Below are positions 42,529-52,801 of a stretch of DNA of 64,000 nucleotides, in pieces. The stretch comes from Vanessa cardui (taxonomy: Eukaryota > Arthropoda > Insecta > Lepidoptera > Nymphalidae), in the NCBI RefSeq assembly GCF_905220365.1, contig NC_061153.1, positions 10,312,001 to 10,376,000 of the forward strand, written 5' to 3'. Every line of letters starts with the position of its first letter. Position 1 is the stretch's first letter. The notes under the pieces are model-generated. The model made no database searches. It saw only the letters and a list, made by a program, of their open reading frames with translations, and had not been told where the DNA came from. The translations under genes were made by a program, and so were the position numbers.

Positions 42529-42920
42529 GCATGTCCGAGCCCGTTTTTAAAAAAACATGACGTCAGCATAGCTGACGTCACGAGTGTCAGAGTTTCAATC
42601 TTTAACCATCTTCGGTGTTATGAAATAAAACTCAGGAATTAATCCTCTCTGATTTATTCCAATATGAGACGGTCCGATCGCTCCGACGGCTCGACCAAGT
42701 CTGTCGATACCGGCCGGCGCTTGATCTTTTATAACAAAAATAGGTGGGTAGACTTATTCACTCAAGACAACAGTTGTTTACAAACATTAAAATATTTCAG
42801 AGTAATTTAACATTTCAAAATTCACTAAAATTATTCATTTAACAATGAAACAGTTTTAAATTATTAAAATAATCATTTCTGGACACGTGTTTTTCTTAAA
42901 TTCGTGGCTCCGCGCCGACA
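42529..42920 (+). repeat. Dispersed repeat, copy 2, with paired TGACGTCA sites
   Basis: Partner of 20829-21222. It contains two perfect TGACGTCA palindromes 15 bp apart (42558-42565, 42573-42580), identical to the CRE/ATF consensus. It ends at CGCGCCGAC, followed by a segment (42921-42950) resembling 54990-55020. Confidence 0.8.
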
Positions 42921-43164
42921 CGGCTATTCTGACAGGCGGTGCGCGCTCTGCACCTGCCTAAGTTGTGCGATTGGAAATCTACGAATCAAAAATATTTTTG
43001 AAGCAGGTATCTGTAAGCAACACATCATGTTGACCTTTGATGATTGTTTTGTAAAACAGTACACAAAGAAATCTCTCATGCACCTTTATTGTAATAAATA
43101 TGGGAAGATTTTACGCATACTATGCTCATAACTGTGTCATAATAACTGTTAAAAGTTCTCGTAG
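42921..43164. other. Short unassigned stretch
   Basis: The first 35 bp (GGTGCGCGCTCTGCACC) resemble the tandem repeat at 54990-55320. A 75-codon (+) frame (42904-43131) is open but unrecognised and overlaps repeat sequence. I do not call it a gene. Confidence 0.35.
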
Positions 43165-43431
43165 ATCTGTGGTGTATACATGTCTATACCACGGTCCACA
43201 AGGTCTCCCTACGGTATCTCATGGTTCTCTGTGGATTCATCAAGGATCCGCGGGTAGCTCGAGGGTAACACGTGGTTAGCTCAGAGGTATCACTCTCCAG
43301 ATTACGGTATATAAATGGCTACCACGGCTCCACAACGCCTCCCAACGGTATCTCATGGTTCACTTTTGGATACATCAAGGATCCGTGAGTAGTACGAGGG
43401 TAACACGTGGTTAGCTCAGAGGTATCACTCT
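43165..43431 (+). repeat. 135-bp tandem repeat, two units (third unit interrupted by R1 insertion)
   Basis: The block GTATCTCATGGTT...GGATCC...GAGGGTAACACGTGGTTAGC then TCAGAGGTATCACTCT occurs twice, with AGAGGTATCACTCT at 43283-43296 and 43418-43431 (135 bp apart). A diverged partial third unit continues at 49589-49648 after the R1 element. It looks like a short satellite or array. Confidence 0.85.
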
Positions 43432-43934
43432 GGGGTGCATGTCAGTCGCCTCCTCGTGGCGCACCCTGGGCAACGGGGCCGGCTTGAGCTTGCTCGCCGG
43501 CCACGGCTAAGACTGACGCGGAGGGCATGCCACGGGTCGCTCCCGGTCTTTCTCTGTTTTCAGAGTGGACTGTGTGCGCGGCCCCGTGGCAAGAAAGGAG
43601 TGTAGATATAGTTGTAAATATATATTAATTAGTTTTATAATTATTAGGTAGGTCATAAATATTTTATTTTATTTGTTTTTAATGTAGGTAGTAAATTTTT
43701 GTAAATTTAATTTTTTGTTTTGAGGAAGACAACCTCGATAAAAAATAACCCCGAATCCCAAGTGGCTACGCAGCGCGATGGGATGCATGGCCGGAGGGTA
43801 GTTCGGTCTCGACTGCATTTCCTTTTTCATTCTTGTTTTTTATTTTTTCTTTATTCTTTTTTCTTTTATGAGAATAAAAGAAAAAAGAATAAAGAAAAAA
43901 ATTCTTCCGCCGGCAGCCCCGGCAAAAAAACAAC
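43432..43934 (+). promoter_or_regulatory. R1-clade 5' UTR with a perfect 27-bp stem-loop
   Basis: The leader starts GGGGTGCATGTCAGTCGCC. At 43843-43869 and 43874-43900 are perfectly complementary 27-bp arms (pyrimidine/purine-rich, A/T plus few C/G) with a 4-nt GAGA loop, ending 34 bp before the ORF1 ATG. A 5' UTR promoter is expected by family; the hairpin is seen directly. Confidence 0.75.
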
Positions 43935-46082
43935 ATGACTAGTGCATCTAACAAAATTAATTCTCCAGGGGGGTTTCAGTCCCTCTCCGATCCGCCTCAC
44001 GGATCGGACAGTCCCGTCGAATCTGGAAGGGACAGGGATGCCAGATTGATCTTATCTAACAACCACAACGCGATGACAACGGAAAACGATTTGCCTACGA
44101 TGAGGGTGCCAGTGGTACGACTGGAGCGACTGGGTGAGCTGTCGGACACCGACAGCGTATCCAGCAGGATGAGTGTGGCGAGCGCGGTGAGCGCCAACTC
44201 AAAGCGCTCACAAAAACGCGCGAGAGAGGGTCCAGACTCAGGGTCGGACTCATCTCGCAGCGACACAGAGAGAGTGAGAAAAGGAAGACCGACCACTACC
44301 GGTAAATATGCCGGTATCGGTCTTTCCAGGCGTGAGGCTGCGGCTGCGACGAAGCCGCCCAAAAACTTGAGGAGGACGAGCGGCAGATCGCGGCTCTGAC
44401 CAAAAGGGTGGTGGAAGGGAGAGCCACTCCTCGGTCGGAGTCGTCAGATTCTGCGGCCTTAGGGGTCGAGGCAGACGAGTTACCTGCCTCCGACCTCAAC
44501 TTGAAAATGACGAACGCGGTTGCAGCCATCAGACGGGTGGGCAAAGTCTCCAAGGGCCTTAGCGGCTGCAGCCAGAAGGCGCTAAAAGAGGCTACGGCCT
44601 CGATTCTGGAGTGCGCCCAGGTGCTGCTCACCCGCACTGACACGGAGGAGACGGCGCTGCTGCGGGCCCAGAACACCAGGCTCGCAGCACAGGTGGAGGC
44701 GCTCAGAAAAGAGCACCTCGAGCTCAAGGCCGAGATGGCCAACTTCCGCCGGGAACACCTCAGGCGGGAGGTGGGCCTTCTGAGCGCCACACCTGACGCC
44801 ACGCTGCAACCGCAGCAACAGCAGCAGTCGCCGCAGGAGACGGAGCTGGCTCGCCTGATCCGTCAGGAGATGGCGAGCTTTGATGCTCGTTTCTCGGTGC
44901 TCGAGGGGAGGATTTTACGTCCCCCCCTAGCTGCAGACCAGCGCAGCGCACCGGCGCCGACATATGCGGCTAAAGCCGCAGCGCCCCGTGCCACCCAACC
45001 GGCACAAGCGGCTGCTGTTGTTAAGAAAGGGAAAGGGAAGGTGGCCAAAAAGGCGAGTGCAGCTCAACCCGTGGCACCCCAAGCCACGAAACCGAAACAG
45101 ACAGAAGGAGACAGACCGGTGACGCGCAACCCCCCGTCAACACCCGAGGCGGAGTGGGAGGTTGCGGGCGACGCCAAGAAGAAGAAGAAGGAGGCGCGCC
45201 AGCGGGCTAAAAAGAGGCCCAGAAGAAGAAGGAGGAGGGAGTCGCGGCGGCCAAGCGCCGGCCTGCGAGGCTCAGGACTCCCCGCTCCACTGCAGTGGCT
45301 CTCACCCTGCAGCCAGGAGCGGAGGAGCGGGGCCTCTCTTATGCCGACATCTTGGCGAAGGCAAAAGCCGAGATATCACTGAGTGATCTCGGCATAACGG
45401 GCCTCCGGTGCAAAACGACTGCCACCGGAGGCCGACTCCTGGAGGTCTCGGGGGCCACGAGTGGTCCCAAAGCCGACGCCCTAGCGGAAAAGCTCAGGGC
45501 GTCACTGGGGTCGGACGACGTCCGAGTGTCCAGGCCCACCAAATGCGCGGTTTTGCCGCCTTGCCGCCTGATCAGGTCAAGGCGGGCACAATACGTCGGG
45601 GGGTCTCCGGACTCGGGACTACCCACGTGAGCTGTCCCTTAGCGGCGGCCAGGAAACTAAGGGACAGCAGACTCCTAGTGGGGTGGGTCTCGGCGCAGGT
45701 CACGCTCCTACCGCCGAGGCCTTTCCGGTGCTACCGGTGTCTGGAGGGTGGACACGCGGGGGCACGGTGCACCGCTGAGGTTGACCGCAGCCAATTATGT
45801 TACCGCTGCGGTCAGCCCGGCCACAAGGCTGGCACCTGCTCTGCCAAGACGCCGCACTGCGTTATCTGTGCGGCGTCTGGAAAGCCAGCCGAGCACCGGA
45901 TCGGGTCGAAGGCCTGTGTGAGACCCACCGCCTCAATCACGGCGAGGACAAAACCGGCTCATCCGCCGAAGAAACACATAAAGAAGAAGGCAACCAGTTC
46001 CTCGCAGCCGGTTCGACCACCGGCTGCCGCACAAGAACAGCCGAGGACTGGGGAGGAGGCGACGGCCATGGACACTCATTAA
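43935..46082 (+). pseudogene. R1-clade ORF1: gag-like protein with three zinc knuckles
   Basis: Starts MTSASNKINSPGG at 43935. The N-terminal part is Ser/Arg-rich and acidic. A frameshift near 44390 moves to 44408-45382, with helices ('LTRTDTEETALLRAQNTRLA') and an Ala/Lys-rich linker. A further shift near 45290 gives LTLQPGAEERGLSYADILAK. Another near 45540 leads into 'TTHVSCPLAAARKL' and three knuckles: CYRCLEGGHAGARC, CYRCGQPGHKAGTC, and CVIC...H...C. The stop TAA at 46080-46082 overlaps the ORF2 ATG. The protein would coat the element RNA. Confidence 0.9.
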
Positions 46083-49000
46083 TGCCTCTACGTCGTCTCC
46101 TCCAAGCCAATATAAACCACTGCGCCAGGGCTCAGGATCTCTTGCTCCAGAGCATGGCGCAGTGGTCGATCGATGTGGCCGCCGTCGCCGAGCCGTACTT
46201 CGTGCCGCCCAGGGATGACTGGGTGTGCGACGATAACCGCTCGGTGGCGTTGATTCGGAGGTCCGCCGCTGACACGCTTCCCTTCGAGGCCGTAACTCGA
46301 GGGCGGGGCTATGTCGCGGCAGTCTGGGGTGACATCATGGTCGTGGGGGTATATTTCGCCCCCAGCCTTTCTCTCGCCGATCTGGAGAGTGTCACCCTGG
46401 AGTTGGGCACGATAGTCCGTCGTAGCTGTCCTCGCCCCGCGATCGTCCTGGGGGACTTCAACGCCAAGTCTACGGCTTTACGGGTTCCCCGTCTACAGAC
46501 GCACGGGGTGAGCTAGTGGAGGAGTGGGCGGTCGAGCTGGGCCTACTCCTCCTGAATCGGGGCTCGGTGCAGACGTGCGTTCGGCAGCGGGGTGGGTCTA
46601 TAGTGGACCTCACGTTCGCTAGCCCCGCTCTCGCGCGCAACGTCCTCGACTGGCACGTCGTCGAGGACGTCGAGACGCTATCCGACCATAGGTACATTCG
46701 GTTTAGCGTCTCTCTCGTCGGCACGGTGACGGTCCGCGATGGGCGCTGAAGCGGCTGGACAGGGAGGCTCTCCTGGAGGCCTCGATCGTCAAGGCCTGGC
46801 TGGATTCGCCAGACAGGCCTGCCGACATCGACAACGAGGCGGAGTAGTTCCGGGAGAGCATGTCGCACATCTGCGACGCTGTCATGCCCCGAGTCCGGCC
46901 GTTGTCAGCTAGGCGCCAAGTGTACTGGTGGGCGCAGTCGATTGCGCAGTTGCGCAACGAATGCACGCAGATGCGACGCCAGTACGCGAGGTGCCGACGA
47001 CGGAGGAGACGCCGCCGCCCCTTTACAGCGGCGGCCGAAGAAGAAGCACAGGAGAGTGAAGAGGCGAAACTGTACGCTAGCTACAGGGAGGCGAAGAGCG
47101 CACTCCAGTTGGCCATCGTCAGAGCCAAGGTTCAGGCTAACGACGAGCTGGTGGAGACTCTGGACCTAGATCCGTGGGAACGCCCCTACTTGATGGTGAG
47201 GGGCAAGTTGCGCCACTCGGCTCCCCCACTGTCCCGGAGTCTCCAGCCGCAGCTGCTGGAGGAGGTGGTGGGTGCTCTGTTTCCATCTAGACCGGAGCAC
47301 GCACCACCGGCTATGGTTCCGCCTCAAAGTAACGCGGAAGAGGGTGAAGACGACGTGCCCGCAGTCACCCGGGAAGAGCTCAGAGGGGCGGTGGCTCGCA
47401 TCAGGAACACCGCCCCTGGACCCGACGGCATTCCAGGCCGTGCGTGGGTCCTCGCCCTGAGAGAACTCGGGCCACGACTCTCAGGGCTCCTGAGCGCATG
47501 CCTAGAGCGGGGCCAGTTTCCAAGCCGGTGGAAGACCGGGAAGCTGGTCCTGCTTAAGAAGGAGGGACGACCCGCAGACTCGCCATCTGCGTACCGACCG
47601 ATCGTGTTGCTGGACGAGGTCTGTAAGATCTTCGAGCGTGTCATCGCCAGTCGCCTCGTTCAGCACATGACCAGGGTGGGGCCGGATTTGGCGGAGAACC
47701 AATTCGGCTTCCGCCAGGGACGTTCGACGGTGGACGCGATCATGCGCGTGAAGGCCCTCGCGGAGGAGGCAGTCGCCCGGGGTGAGGTGGTCTTGGCGGT
47801 GTCGCTCGACATCGCCAACGCTTTCAACACCTTGCCCTGGAGTACCATCCATGAAGCACTCCGATACCACGGAGTGCCGCGCTACCTCCAACGCGTGGTC
47901 GCGGCCTTACTTGTCGGACCGAGCGGTCGTATACCCGGGTCGAGAGAGCTGGGGTCGTCGAGAGACGTCGTGCGGCGTTCCACAGGGTTCCGTTTTGGGT
48001 CCACTCCTGTGGAACGTGGGGTACGACTGGGCCCTGCGCGGTGCGTTCATCCACGGCGTCGGCGTCATTTGTTACGCCGACGACACGCTGGTTACAGCGC
48101 GTGGTAAGACGTACCGGCAGGCGGCCATACGCGCGACGGCTGGTGTCGCGCATGCCGTGGGTCGGATCCGGCGGCTGGGCTTGGAGGTGGCATTGCACAA
48201 GTCGGAAGCCCTGTGTTTTCACGGGCCGAGGACGAAGCCGCCTCCCGGGTCCAGCATCATGGTAGGAGGGGTGTCCATCGGTGTCGAGTCGAAGATGAAA
48301 TACCTAGGACTCATCCTCGACAGTAGGTGGAACTTTGAGCCGCACTTTACACGGCTCGCCCCCCGGTTGTTGAGCGCCGCTTCAGCGCTCTCGCGCTTGC
48401 TGCCCAATCTGGGGGGGGGCAACTCCTCATGCAGGAGGCTCTACATGGGGGTCGTACGGTCGATGGCGTTATACGCCGCGCCAGTGTGGGCGGATGCCCT
48501 GACGGCCCGCAACATCGCCGCGCTGAGAAGGCCGCAGCGCGCGATGGCCGTCAGGATGATAAGGGGATACCGTACGATCTCCTTCGAGGCAGCGAGCCTC
48601 CTAGCCGGATCGCCGCCCTAGGACCTCGAGGCTAAGCTCCTCGCGTCGCTCTATTGGTGGCGCGCGGAGGCGGTCGAGCGGGGTGAGCGCCTGGTGCCTC
48701 GACAGATCGAGGCACGCAGGGCAGAGCTTCGCCAGGTCTCAGTGGCGGAGTGGGAGACGCGCTTGGCGCAACCCACGGCAGGGCAAGCCGTCGCTATTGC
48801 GGCGGTGAGGCCCGTCCTGAAGGAGTGGCTCACTAGGAGCCACGGCGCCCTCAGCTTCCGGCTGACGCAGGTGCTTACTGGACACGGATGCTTCGGTAGG
48901 TCTGTGTCGCATAGGTCGGGAGCCGACGTCCCAGTGCCACCATTGTGGCGATGGTCGCGACGATACGGCGTTGCACACGTTGGCGGAGTGCCCAGCATGC

Positions 49001-49243
49001 GCTGAGCAGCGCCGTGACCTCGTCGCGGCTGTAGGTGTCGCTGCGGGAAACCTCTCGCTTCCGGCCGTCGTCTCTGCGATGGTGCGGAGCGAGGCAGGGT
49101 GGAGCGCCGTCGCCACCTTCTGCGAGGAAGTAATGCTCGCGAAGGAGGCGGCAGAAAGGGAGAGAGAGGCTGCCTCCTCTCTCCCCTCCCGCAGCAGACG
49201 AACTGGGCGTCGCAGGGTGGTCACCGACTTACGACCACCCTAG
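46082..49243 (+). pseudogene. R1-clade ORF2: endonuclease, reverse transcriptase, C-terminal CCHC finger
   Basis: Start ATG 46082-46084 within TAATG. Endonuclease: QANINHC (Asn), AEPYFV (Glu), LGDFNAKS (Asp/Asn), a 1-bp frameshift near 46480, then VDLTFASP (Asp) and LSDHRYIRF. A shift and a TAG separate the linker (RRQVYWWAQSIAQLR). RT: SAYRPIVLLDEVCKIFERV, FGFRQGRSTVDA, motif A SLDIANAFN, a frameshift near 47900, motif B CGVPQGSVLGP, motif C CYADDTLV, MKYLGLILDSRW. A TAG lies at 48619-48621. The C-terminal finger reads CHHCG...H...C (about 48937-48990) in a last shifted frame ending at 49241-49243. Catalytic residues are intact. Confidence 0.92.
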
Positions 49244-49574
49244 GGCGTGGCCTGGGGACGGCAGACTCGGGGCGTCTCGCCGTCCGACCAGCAACAGGCC
49301 TCGAGGCGGCGGCGTCGTGTTCCGCACGCGCGCCTCGTAGTGGAGTCCTGCGGCCGGGTGGACAGCCGCAGTGAGTGACGAGGCACGCCTGACTCTTTAC
49401 ATCAGGCGCGCCAACGCCCGTCGGAGGGGTGCGACGAATGCTTCGGCGATACCCGCCCTTCCGACTCATGGGCAATTGGAGGACACGGGTTGGGTTTTAG
49501 TCAGTAGGAGTCTGACAGTACCCTGCGCTCTTCCCCCAGAGCGGAGGGTCTCCATGATGGATTAAAAAAAAAAA
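49244..49574 (+). other. R1-clade 3' UTR and poly(A)
   Basis: GC-rich trailing sequence after ORF2, with no reliable frame, ending in a 12-A tract directly against the target duplication. Confidence 0.8.
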
Positions 49575-49588
49575 AGAGGTATCACTCT

Positions 49589-49648
49589 CAAACCAGAGTG
49601 TACGTGTCTAATTATGGTTGCATGAGGAATCTCAATGGTAATTAATAT
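49589..49648 (+). repeat. Partial third unit of the 135-bp tandem repeat
   Basis: It continues the array after the R1 element with CAGAGTGTACGTGTC and ATGAGGAATCTCAATGG. It is diverged and is cut by the 3' end of LINE C. Confidence 0.55.
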
Positions 49649-49868
49649 TCAAACTCAAACTCAAACTCAAATATCTTTATTCAATATAGAAGCATTACAC
49701 TTTCTTATTGATGGTCAATTGAAACACTACCACCGGTTCGGAAAGAAAATACCCTGACCTGAGAAGAACCGGCGAAAGAAACTCAGCGGGTTTTTTTTTT
49801 TTGTTTGTCTTATGTATTATATAAATAAACAATTTAATATGAGATGAAATAGCCAGGAGGCGATCGTA

Positions 49869-52682
49869 TCATTCCCAAGGTGTGCTATCGATCATAAACT
49901 CATTAATTGTATAATAACCTTTTGCACACAAGCGTTCCTTAATAATTTTTTTAAATTTGGCAACAGAGGCATTTTGAACGCTTTCTGGGATCCTGTTGTA
50001 AAACCGTATACATTGCCCCACAAAGGAGACTCTATGTAGTCGAGTAACAGGAGTAACAAGTTTGTGTTTGTTCCTTGTACCAATGTTATGAGTATCACAT
50101 TTTCTCATGAAATCATTAATATTTTTTCGTACATACATAACATTAGAGAATATATATTGAGAAGCAACAGTCAATATCTTGATTTCTTTAAATTTATTCC
50201 TTAACGATTCTTTAGCTCCTAGGTTGTAGATTGCGCGAATAGCCCTCTTCTGTAGCACAAATATGGTATGGATAGCGGCTGCATTGCCCCACAGCACAAT
50301 ACCGTATGACATTATACTATGAAAGTAGCTGAAATATACTAAGCGAGCCGTATCAACATCGGTACATAATCTAATTTTTTTGACAGCGAATGCCGCAGAA
50401 CTCAGTCTACTCGCCAATCCGTCAATATGGGGGCCCCATTGCAACTTGGCATCAACAGTAAGGCCAAGAAACTCAGCAGAATCAATTGGATCCATCGATT
50501 CCCCATTGATGAGTACATCGGCTTTTACATTTTGTACATTTGGCGTACTAAATTTCACAATTTTAGTTTTATTATTATTTAGTTTAAGATTATTTACGCT
50601 AAACCAATGTACTATATCAGCAATAGCATTGTTTACGTCGTCGTACTGTACCTGTTTTCTATTAATTTTAAAAACTAAGGAGGTGTCATCAGCAAACAAT
50701 ACTATATCATGTTTGTTCCCAACAAGAAAGGGCAAGTCATTTATATATGTGAGAAACAGAAAAGGTCCAAGAATTGATCCCTGAGGGACCCCCATACCAA
50801 CTGAGACCCCAGGAGACCTTTTTCCTTTAACGTCAACCCTCTGAATTCTATTGTTAAGATAGGAAGTCAGAAGGTCGAGCGCACATTCTCTAATTCCATA
50901 GTGATAAAGTTTCCTGACCAGAGTCTCATGTTGAACACAATCAAAGGCTTTGGATAAGTCACAGAAAATCCCTAAGGCATCCCGTGACTCTTCCCAGGCT
51001 TCATAGATATTCTTAATAAGCTCGATACCAGCGTCTGTAGTCGAGCGACCCCTCGTGAAGCCAAATTGTTTACTATGAAGCAGATTATGTTTGTTAAAGT
51101 GTTCTAATAATTGGTTTAGAATTATTTTCTCAAATATTTTGCTCAGGGTAGGTAGAATTGAAATTGGCCTATAGTTGTTGGGGTCTGAAGAACTACCAGA
51201 TTTAAATATTGGAATAACTTTACTATGTTTCATCAGGTCAGGAAATATACCACGTTGGACACAACTATTAAATATTAAAGCAAGATAAGGTGCAATCACA
51301 TCAATAATCGAATTTATCACCTTTAGAGAAATACCCCATAAATCAGCCGTTTTCTTGATGTCTAATGACTTAAAGGCGCGTATTATGTCGTTGGGGTTTA
51401 CAAGGGTAAAATTAAAGTTAGATTTGCAAGCTCTTACATTTTCTTTCATCAATGACTCGGCAACATCAGGAGAAGAAATAAGTAACTTAGTCGTGAAAAC
51501 TGGTATGTCAGCAAAAAATTTTTCAAAAACTGTTGCAACTTCCTTTTGACTATTTACTACTTTACTATTATAATTCAGGCTCAATTCGGAGTTGCAACTG
51601 CCAACTCTACCAGTTTCACAATTAATAATTTTCCAGGTCATTTTTATCTTGTCATGTGCATTCTTAATTTTATTTTTTATAGTTAAAGATTTTGCCAAAA
51701 AGCACACTTTTTTAAATAATTTTGAATAGTTACTTACATAATTGGCAAAAGTGGCACTATGATTGTATGTCCTTTCATTGTAAAGCTCATACATTCGTTG
51801 CCTACTTTTATGAATTCCAATAGTCGCCCAATCATTGAATTTTAAAAAGTTTTTTGTATTAACTGTTTTAGAAGTGAATATGGATTTAAAATTGTTTCTA
51901 ATTAATTTGAATAAATTGTTATACAAGACATTGGGATTGTCACTAAAAGATAGGTGAGGGAGATTAGCCATAATATTACTTCTAAACTTCTCAATACGAC
52001 TTGTGGTCAAAGGAACAAACATTATCTTTTCAGAAGTACTTACTTTTTTAACATGAAAATTAAATAACGCTTGTTGTCCACAATGATCTGAACTTAAGTT
52101 ATTAATAATAATTTTGTGTTGTGGAATGTAGGTAGCAAATATATTATCTATGCAAGTTGCTGTGGAATCTGTTATTCTAGTTGGCTCTAAGAACAGATTT
52201 ACCAGATTATATGAACTTAACAAAGATCTGAATCTAATACTTGTGGTTGAATTATGCAATAAATTTATATTAAAATCTCCACAAACTATAATTTCTTTAT
52301 TAGATCCAGATAATTTCGATAAAACATTGTCCAACATATTTTCAAATAATTCATATAATCCACTAGGGGGCCTGTATACGCATACAACAATGACACGCTC
52401 AAGCTCTGCACAGGCTATTTCAATAGTTTGCTCAATAGAAAGGCTCACAATATCTTTACGTTCTTTAAATTTAATATTTTTACTCATAAGTATTAAAGAG
52501 CCACCACGTATAGCTTTATTTCTACTGAACAGACTAGCAATCTGGTGCCCACTAAAGTTGAACATAACCTGATAATTTTGAAGCCAATGTTCAGTTACAC
52601 ACAAAATATCAATGCCATTACAGGTCAAAAATAATTCAATTTCTAAGTCTTTCCCTAACATTCCTTGAATATTTTGGTGCAC
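49869..52682 (-). CDS. LINE C ORF2: endonuclease-reverse transcriptase (937 aa, intact)
   Basis: Starts MHQNIQGMLG at 52682, 119 bp after the ORF1 stop, and ends TPWE-stop at 49869. Endonuclease: Asn4, Glu31 (TEHW), Asp136/Asn138 (CGDFNIN), Asp179 (CIDNIF), Ser198-Asp199-His200. RT from about residue 470: NYRPISILPTLSKIFEKI, FGFTRGRSTTDA, motif A FCDLSKAFD (Asp575), motif B GVPQGSILGP (631-640), motif C LFADDTSL (Asp665, Asp666). The C-terminal region has 'FLGLTVDAKLQWGPHI' and 'SYGIVLWGNAA'. The length is normal for the group. The protein nicks target DNA and copies the element RNA there. Confidence 0.95.
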   Translation of the reverse strand: MHQNIQGMLGKDLEIELFLTCNGIDILCVTEHWLQNYQVMFNFSGHQIASLFSRNKAIRGGSLILMSKNIKFKERKDIVSLSIEQTIEIACAELERVIVVCVYRPPSGLYELFENMLDNVLSKLSGSNKEIIVCGDFNINLLHNSTTSIRFRSLLSSYNLVNLFLEPTRITDSTATCIDNIFATYIPQHKIIINNLSSDHCGQQALFNFHVKKVSTSEKIMFVPLTTSRIEKFRSNIMANLPHLSFSDNPNVLYNNLFKLIRNNFKSIFTSKTVNTKNFLKFNDWATIGIHKSRQRMYELYNERTYNHSATFANYVSNYSKLFKKVCFLAKSLTIKNKIKNAHDKIKMTWKIINCETGRVGSCNSELSLNYNSKVVNSQKEVATVFEKFFADIPVFTTKLLISSPDVAESLMKENVRACKSNFNFTLVNPNDIIRAFKSLDIKKTADLWGISLKVINSIIDVIAPYLALIFNSCVQRGIFPDLMKHSKVIPIFKSGSSSDPNNYRPISILPTLSKIFEKIILNQLLEHFNKHNLLHSKQFGFTRGRSTTDAGIELIKNIYEAWEESRDALGIFCDLSKAFDCVQHETLVRKLYHYGIRECALDLLTSYLNNRIQRVDVKGKRSPGVSVGMGVPQGSILGPFLFLTYINDLPFLVGNKHDIVLFADDTSLVFKINRKQVQYDDVNNAIADIVHWFSVNNLKLNNNKTKIVKFSTPNVQNVKADVLINGESMDPIDSAEFLGLTVDAKLQWGPHIDGLASRLSSAAFAVKKIRLCTDVDTARLVYFSYFHSIMSYGIVLWGNAAAIHTIFVLQKRAIRAIYNLGAKESLRNKFKEIKILTVASQYIFSNVMYVRKNINDFMRKCDTHNIGTRNKHKLVTPVTRLHRVSFVGQCIRFYNRIPESVQNASVAKFKKIIKERLCAKGYYTINEFMIDSTPWE

Positions 52683-52801
52683 CAGATTTACAATTGTATT
52701 GTTAACTATTTTCTTATTATTTTTTTTGGCTTCTTTAATGACTAATTTTTCACAAGTATAGTTATTATCGTTGCCAGAGACTACCTCTATTGTCTTAGAA
52801 T

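Larger units (their letters stand above)
43432..49574 (+). mobile_element. R1-clade LINE copy 2, full length (6143 bp)
   Basis: It is bounded by an exact 14-bp target duplication AGAGGTATCACTCT (43418-43431/49575-49588). It has a 5' UTR, ORF1 with three zinc knuckles, ORF2 with endonuclease, RT and C-terminal CCHC finger, a 3' UTR and a short poly(A) (49563-49574). It is very GC-rich compared with its flanks. Frameshifts in both ORFs make it inactive, but structural completeness suggests a fairly recent insertion. Confidence 0.95.

Noticed and set aside
43283..43431. Possible CRISPR-like array (repeated blocks)
   Set aside because: Only two units of 135 bp with diverged interiors in a eukaryotic repeat region. 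No short repeats with unique spacers and no cas genes.
44296..44802. 168-codon (-) strand frame opposite R1 ORF1
   Set aside because: It is the antisense shadow of a GC-rich coding frame. No motif of its own, and ORF1 on the (+) strand is supported by zinc knuckles.
50380..50784. 134-codon (+) frame inside LINE C
   Set aside because: Antisense to the intact RT frame, including its YADD-region; no independent support.
52150..52572. 140-codon (+) frame inside LINE C
   Set aside because: Antisense to the intact endonuclease frame.
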